Positions 59,884 to 64,000 of a stretch of DNA of 64,000 nucleotides are shown in pieces (the first letter of the stretch is position 1; each line of letters starts with the position of its first letter). The translations under genes and the position numbers were made by a program. The stretch lies in NCBI RefSeq assembly GCF_018324205.1, contig NZ_AP023356.1, positions 6,821,501-6,885,500 of the forward strand, read 5' to 3'. Below the pieces are notes generated by a model. That model was not told the origin of the DNA, made no database searches, and was given only the letters and a program-made list of their open reading frames with translations. Origin of the DNA: Actinoplanes ianthinogenes (GTDB lineage: Bacteria > Actinomycetota > Actinomycetes > Mycobacteriales > Micromonosporaceae).

Positions 59884-60711
59884 TTAGCTGCGGGCGGTGA
59901 GGTGCTGGCGGCGGTTGCGGTGCCAGGTGCGGAGGCGGCCGGGCGGACGCTGGTTGAGGACGCCGGAGTTGGGCTGCCCGGTGCAGAGGCGAGCCGTCGG
60001 GATGGGCGCCAGGGTCCCGAGGCAGGCCAGCGCCGCGGTGAGGTTGCCGGTCGTGGGGAAGGCCGGCATCGACGGCGCGGCGAAGGTGTCGGCCGGGGTG
60101 GCGCGGACAGCCGTGGCGGGAGCGCTGTTCGCGCGGGAGCGGACCGTGCGGCGGCTCGGCGTGGTGCGGCGCGGGACGGTGGTGTCCGGGCCGCCGGTGC
60201 GGACGGCCGCCGGCGAGGTGGTGACGAGCGGGGCCGGCGACCGGACGGGTTCCGGCTCGGCGGGCGGGGTGTGCCGGTGGGCCGCGAAGACCCATGTGCG
60301 CAGGACCAGGTAGCGGGCGCCGCCCACCAGGCTGCCGGTCAGGGCCAGGATCATCGACTCGGTCAGCGCGGACGGGTGCGGGCCGGCGACCGAGGCGAGC
60401 CAGGGGGAGACGGCGAGGTTGGCCAGGTAGACGACCACCGAGGTGAGGCCGGCCTCCCAGTGCAGGCGGCCGATCGCGGAGGTGGTGACGCTGAAGGTGA
60501 TCCGGCGGTGGGCCTCGGTGTTGGCCGGGGTGACCACGAGCAGCGCCAGCCAGCTCGCCCAGGTGGCGGCCAGCACCTCACGGACGGAGACGTAGACGAC
60601 CGTCTGCAGCACCGTGCTCAGCGCGCCGACCAGCATGAACCAGAAGAGCTGGCGGGGCACGGTCGCGTTCCACGCGGGTGGGCGGGCGAGCCGTCCTGCT
60701 GGTTGTGGCAT
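59884..60711 (-). CDS. GtrA-family membrane protein with long polar tail
   Basis: 275 residues. The GtrA domain (about 20-150) has four helices with F-W-F-M-L-V-G-A-L-S-T near 22 and R-Y-L-V-L-R-T-W-V-F near 140. GtrA proteins help move lipid-linked sugars across the membrane or modify cell-wall polymers. The tail of about 120 residues is Pro/Thr/Arg-rich, unusual for the family. ATG 60711 is chosen; no clear ribosome site is present. Tandem GTCAAC-N3-GTTGAC dyads upstream imply repressor control. In the downstream gap 59659-59883 only degenerate GC-rich repeats similar to the 3' end of this gene are seen. Confidence 0.82.
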   Translation of the reverse strand: MPQPAGRLARPPAWNATVPRQLFWFMLVGALSTVLQTVVYVSVREVLAATWASWLALLVVTPANTEAHRRITFSVTTSAIGRLHWEAGLTSVVVYLANLAVSPWLASVAGPHPSALTESMILALTGSLVGGARYLVLRTWVFAAHRHTPPAEPEPVRSPAPLVTTSPAAVRTGGPDTTVPRRTTPSRRTVRSRANSAPATAVRATPADTFAAPSMPAFPTTGNLTAALACLGTLAPIPTARLCTGQPNSGVLNQRPPGRLRTWHRNRRQHLTARS

Positions 60712-60735
60712 GACTGAGCGCTTTCGGACAGCGAT

Positions 60736-60805
60736 GGTTACCGCCGTAGTGTCAACACCGTTGACGGCCCGTGTCAACGACGTTGACACCGTGATGCGGG
60801 TTACC
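60736..60805 (-). promoter_or_regulatory. Tandem operator upstream of the GtrA gene
   Basis: Two perfect dyads GTCAAC-N3-GTTGAC lie at 60751-60765 and 60773-60787, with centres 22 bp apart (two helical turns). They are flanked by GGTTACC at 60736-60742 and 60799-60805. The arrangement suggests cooperative binding of two dimers of a TetR- or MarR-type repressor. It starts 25 bp upstream of the GtrA start codon. Confidence 0.75.
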
Positions 60806-61010
60806 CTGCGCCATCGTGCGGTGGCGGTGCGAGGTGGCTTCTGTCCGTTTTTGTGGACCAGTTCAGGGTAGAAGATCCCGTTTTGCCAAGGCGCTTTCCG
60901 GGGCGCGCCACGCGGGCGGGCCGGGGATCTGCAACCTCGCCGTTACCCGGCCGTTTCCGATCGGCGATGCCGCCCGGCGATCGCGGGCGGGATCACCGGG
61001 CGGGTCACGC

Positions 61011-61631
61011 TCAGGTCTGCGGAAGGCGTGGGACGTGGCCGCTCATGGCCAGGTCGACCAGCTGGTCGACGGTGTGGCCCGGGAGGGCGGCGGGGCGGCC
61101 GCTGAGCCGGTACGCCACCAGCCCGTGCCAGAGGTCGAGCAGCGCGTCGATGTCGATGTCGGCCGGGAGGTCGCCGCGGGCGATGCCGCGTTGCAGCACG
61201 TTGCGGGCGATGTCCCGGCGTGGGGTGAGCACCTGCTCCCGCACCCTGGTCAGGGTGCCCGGGTCGTCGTGGGTGGCGGCGATCAGCAGGGTCATGGTGC
61301 GCCCGTGCCCGGCGGTCAGGTACTCGATGATCATCTGGAAGAGCGTGGCCAGCTCGCCGCGGGTGTCGCCGGTGTCGGGGACCGGCATGATCCGGGAGCG
61401 TTCCACGATCAGGTCGCTGATCAGGGCCGGCTTGTGCGGCCAGAAGCGGTACACCGTCTTCTTCGAGACACCGGCCCGGCTGGCCACCTCGTCGATCGTG
61501 ACGCCCAGGTAGCCGGCCTCGTCGAGGAGGGACTCGGCCGCGAAGAGGATTCTGGTGCGGGAGTGCGGATCCGGCGGACGGCCCCGCCGGCGGGCGGCCG
61601 GGACGGCATCCACGGCGCTCGTCGGGATCAT
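61011..61631 (-). CDS. TetR-family transcriptional regulator
   Basis: 206 residues. After a short basic N-terminus (R-R-R-G-R-P-P-D) comes the HTH (about 22-70) with T-R-I-L-F-A-A-E-S-L-L, I-D-E-V-A-S-R-A-G-V-S-K-K-T-V-Y-R-F-W and P-H-K-P-A-L. The C-terminal domain resembles TetR_C type 16. GAGGAG precedes ATG 61631. It lies between the GtrA gene and the epimerase/P450 operon, all on the minus strand, and could repress either. The gap upstream (61632-61790) is AT-richer than average. Confidence 0.9.
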   Translation of the reverse strand: MIPTSAVDAVPAARRRGRPPDPHSRTRILFAAESLLDEAGYLGVTIDEVASRAGVSKKTVYRFWPHKPALISDLIVERSRIMPVPDTGDTRGELATLFQMIIEYLTAGHGRTMTLLIAATHDDPGTLTRVREQVLTPRRDIARNVLQRGIARGDLPADIDIDALLDLWHGLVAYRLSGRPAALPGHTVDQLVDLAMSGHVPRLPQT

Positions 61632-61790
61632 GGATCTCCTCGGGGGCTTCGGGAGTTCAGGGCTGCGTGGGGTGGAGCCGGTGAACATCTTGCCGATGTG
61701 TTTGCCGGTGTCAATAAAGGAACGTCGTGTTTCCCCGGGCTGTCTCAAGCCTTGGAAAATCCCGCGGGTTTGCGAAACTTGGCGTTCCCT

Positions 61791-62738
61791 TTATAAGCGC
61801 GGCTTTTGAGGTTCGGTGTCCGATGAGGACCGAGAGGCCAGGTAGTCACCGAACGAGCGGGTGGGCTCCCAGCCCTGCGCCCTCGCACGGGAGATGTCCA
61901 GGACGACCGGGGCGGTGAGTTGCTCCAGGGCGTACCGGGAAAGGGCCGGCTCGCGGCGCGTGAGTCGCGAGACGGCCGTGGCCAGGGCGGCGGCCGCGCG
62001 GGTCAGCGTGATCGGCACGTGCCGGACCGGCACGCCGCAGGCCGCGGAGATGGCCGCGTCCCGGCTGTACGGCGTGGCGTCGGCGATGTTGTAGGCGCCC
62101 GGTGGCCAGGCCGGGGCCCGCAGGCAGGCGTCGGCGAGGTTCTCGACGGCGGTGAGGCTGAGCCGGATGTCCGGCCCGGGCATCAGGACCCGGCCGCCGC
62201 GCACGGCACGGCGCAGGCGCGGCAGCAGGTGCGGATCACCGGGACCGTAGACGGCGCGCGGTCGCAGGATCACGGCTCCGGCGGCCAGGGCGAGGCTTTC
62301 CCCCGCGGCTTTGGTCTTTCCGTACGCGGTGAGCCCGCCCAGTGGGTGATCCTCGCGGATCGGGGCGGGACCGGGTGCGTAGACGCTCGCGCTGCTGACC
62401 CAGACCAGCGGACGGCTGCCGGCGGCTTCCAGGAGGCGGGCGGTGCCGTCCACATTGACCCGGTGGAAGACGGTGGCGGCGGCGCGGCCCGGTCGCGGGT
62501 CGCCGACGGCGGCGGCCAGGTGCAGGATCAGGTCGGCGCCGGTCAGGTCGGGGATGCTCCGGGTGGCGTCCCAGGGACGGTGTTCGCCGAGCGGGCCCGG
62601 ACGGCGGCCGAGGCAGATGACGTGGGCGCCGGCCGCGGCGGCAGCCCGGGCCACGGCGGAGCCGCAGAAGCCGCTCGCCCCGGTCACCGCGATCCGCAGG
62701 CCACGAAGCGATCCGGGACGCGGCGGTGCGGGGGTCAT
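61791..62738 (-). CDS. NAD(P)-dependent epimerase/dehydratase (extended SDR)
   Basis: 315 residues. The Rossmann motif V-T-G-A-S-G-F-C-G lies at about 18-26, S-S-A-S-V-Y with the catalytic Ser near 118, and Y-G-K-T-K (YxxxK) near 143. The range fits nucleotide-sugar epimerases and 3-beta-HSD-like enzymes; no diagnostic substrate residues are clear. ATG 62738 overlaps the stop of the upstream P450 gene by 4 bp, so it is translationally coupled. It is the last gene of an operon that enters from the right. Its TAA stop is unusual in this TGA-rich window. Confidence 0.88.
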   Translation of the reverse strand: MTPAPPRPGSLRGLRIAVTGASGFCGSAVARAAAAAGAHVICLGRRPGPLGEHRPWDATRSIPDLTGADLILHLAAAVGDPRPGRAAATVFHRVNVDGTARLLEAAGSRPLVWVSSASVYAPGPAPIREDHPLGGLTAYGKTKAAGESLALAAGAVILRPRAVYGPGDPHLLPRLRRAVRGGRVLMPGPDIRLSLTAVENLADACLRAPAWPPGAYNIADATPYSRDAAISAACGVPVRHVPITLTRAAAALATAVSRLTRREPALSRYALEQLTAPVVLDISRARAQGWEPTRSFGDYLASRSSSDTEPQKPRL

Positions 62739-63868
62739 CGGGTGGGCGCCAGGATCAGGCGGGACCAGCCGGGGAGCGCGCTGCGGCGGTCGACCCGGGC
62801 GGTCACCACGCGGGGGCGGTGCCGGGCCAGGGCCTGGAGGGCGTCGGTGAGCTGGAGGCGGGCCAGCCGGGCGCCGGGGCAGGCGTGCGGGCCGACACCG
62901 AAGACCAGCTGGGCGGTCTGGGGCGGGGCCGGGTCGGCGGGGCACGGGTCGGTGCGGTGGGCGTCGACGGCGTGGCGGGCCACCAGGATCAGGCGATCAC
63001 CGGCTCGGACGGGGCAGGTGGCCAGCGTGCCGGGGGCGGCGGCGACCCGGGGGAGCAGCGGGGTGGGAGCGGTGACCCGGAGGAGTTCGGAGGTGAGGGC
63101 GTCCGGGGCGGTCTCGGCGTAGGACCACAGGCCGGCGTCGGCACACCACGCGGCAGCCCGGGGCAGGGCGGCGACAGTGGTGTTGATCGCGGCCACGGCC
63201 AGCATGGCAGCCAGCGCGGCGCCGTCGGCCGGGTGTGCCGCGCGCTGCGGTGCGGTGAGCAGGGCGGTCAGGTGGGCGGTCGCGGCCCGGGCGGCGCGGC
63301 GGGCGCCGGGGCGGGGTGGCCCGGGTAGGTGTTCGCGCGCGGCGGCGGCCGCGGCGGCCCGGGCCGCCGCGGCCAGGGCGCGCGGGTCGGCGCCGGTGCC
63401 GAGCAGCGCGGCGGCGGTGGCGCCGGCCATCTCGGCGGTCACGTCCACCAGGTCGATCGGGACGCCGGCGGCCAGCGGGGCGAGGCGGCGGTCGAGGACC
63501 TCGGTCCAGATCGGACGGAGCCGCTGCACGCCGTCGGCGCTGAGCGCGTCGGCGAGGCCGCGCCGCGAGCCGCGGTGATCGTCGCCGGACTGGTTGAAGA
63601 GGAGTTCCCCGCCGGTCAGGTCGCCGGCCGCGCCGCCGGTGGTCCCGGCCGCCGTGCGGTCCAGCGGGATCCGGGTGAGGCCGTCCCGGACGGCTTCCCG
63701 GGAGTGCGCCAGGACGGTGCCGCCCAGCTTGCGGGCGGGCGCTCGCCGGGTCGCCGCGAGCAGCGCGAACAGCACCGGATGGCTGAACAGGTAGACGCGC
63801 CGGTCCCGCCGCCGGGCACGCCGCATGCCGTCCGGCGAACCGTGCTCGTGTCCCCGCCGGTCGATCAT
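62735..63868 (-). CDS. Cytochrome P450
   Basis: 377 residues, slightly short for a bacterial P450. The heme loop F-G-V-G-P-H-A-C-P-G is near 335-344 with the Cys thiolate ligand. E-L-L-R (ExxR) is near 250. The I-helix region reads A-A-I-N-T-T rather than the usual A-G-x-D/E-T, so the acid of the proton-relay pair is replaced by Asn. This is seen in some P450s with atypical chemistry. The start overlaps the stop of the upstream gene by 4 bp (ATGA). No ferredoxin gene is visible. It is part of a coupled operon with the epimerase, probably biosynthetic. Confidence 0.92.
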   Translation of the reverse strand: MIDRRGHEHGSPDGMRRARRRDRRVYLFSHPVLFALLAATRRAPARKLGGTVLAHSREAVRDGLTRIPLDRTAAGTTGGAAGDLTGGELLFNQSGDDHRGSRRGLADALSADGVQRLRPIWTEVLDRRLAPLAAGVPIDLVDVTAEMAGATAAALLGTGADPRALAAAARAAAAAAAREHLPGPPRPGARRAARAATAHLTALLTAPQRAAHPADGAALAAMLAVAAINTTVAALPRAAAWCADAGLWSYAETAPDALTSELLRVTAPTPLLPRVAAAPGTLATCPVRAGDRLILVARHAVDAHRTDPCPADPAPPQTAQLVFGVGPHACPGARLARLQLTDALQALARHRPRVVTARVDRRSALPGWSRLILAPTR

Positions 63869-64000
63869 CGGACGTGGACCTGCGATGACGTCGGGGGAAG
63901 CCAGCGGCGGTCCCAGTACCAGAGCAGGGTTCGCCGCGCGCCCCAGGCCCGCAGCCGGCGCAGGCTGGACTCGACCACCAGGTCCTCGGCGCGGACGATG
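63865..64000 (-). CDS. C-terminal end of an unidentified gene of the P450 operon
   Basis: Only the last 44 codons are in the window: frame ending E-D-L-V-V-E-S-S-L-R-R-L-R, then L-L-W-Y-W-D-R-R-W and a short tail, with TGA overlapping the P450 start. The Trp/Arg-rich end is too short for a family call. Confidence 0.7.
   Translation of the reverse strand, partial: IVRAEDLVVESSLRRLRAWGARRTLLWYWDRRWLPPTSSQVHVR

Noticed and set aside
59688..59900. 70-residue plus-strand frame downstream of the TetR gene
   Set aside because: Made of degenerate GC-rich repeats, with Cys/Trp/Arg-rich translation, no ribosome site and no family.

Overview
The window is high-GC (roughly 70% or more) actinobacterial chromosome. 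GTG and TTG starts, extreme GC at third codon positions, leaderless-looking genes and the gene content (DUF1707 protein, ngcEFG, MurL/MurD2 pair, LAxTG sorting signal) point to Micromonosporaceae, most likely an Actinoplanes-like species. That placement is inference. I see no phage, no complete insertion sequence, no CRISPR array and no tRNA or rRNA gene. Most of the window is ordinary chromosome with several repeat-rich gaps.

Layout, left to right. 1-9.1 kb: NfeD (cut by the window edge) with an SPFH/stomatin partner, a membrane protein, a RibD/DHFR-like reductase, a large LuxR regulator, a secreted ricin-B lectin, a SpoU methyltransferase, and a globin-reductase whose 5' part is out of frame. 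9.3-12.0 kb: divergent MurL and MurD2, the racemase-independent route for placing D-glutamate in peptidoglycan. 12.0-13.3 kb: non-coding, with a 64-bp tandem array. 13.3-21.1 kb: an RpiR regulator followed by two complete sugar ABC importers without ATPase. The second is NgcEFG for GlcNAc/chitobiose. 21.1-27 kb: a family A DNA polymerase, metH behind an apparent SAH riboswitch, and gluconokinase. 27-33 kb: membrane proteins, a two-component system, a NUDIX hydrolase and a GGDEF protein. 33-37.7 kb: two divergent glucan-processing enzymes. 37.7-39.8 kb: a MITE-like palindrome, then a fused anthranilate synthase behind a Trp-codon leader peptide and attenuator. 40-45.8 kb: small proteins, a PadR/HAAS pair, a GH3 beta-glucosidase and a divergent TetR. 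45.8-46.3 kb: a 54-bp tandem repeat. 46.3-55.3 kb: a NYN-domain protein, small membrane proteins, a MoxR ATPase/VWA-metallopeptidase operon, an alpha-hydroxy-acid oxidase and DinB. 55.6-64 kb: ctaD, a sortase-type surface protein, two TetR regulators, a GtrA protein, and the end of an epimerase/P450 operon running off the right edge.

The most informative non-coding observations are these. (1) A SAH-type riboswitch before metH, with a helix that sequesters the Shine-Dalgarno and is mutually exclusive with the aptamer 3' strand. (2) A complete trp attenuator with an 11-residue leader containing Trp-Trp. (3) A 13-bp motif, TTGTCGTACCCGG, at identical -35/-10 geometry in front of both DNA polymerase genes, suggesting a shared DNA-damage promoter. 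(4) A family of hairpin and short dispersed repeats sitting at gene 3' ends, one of which has expanded into the 64-bp array.
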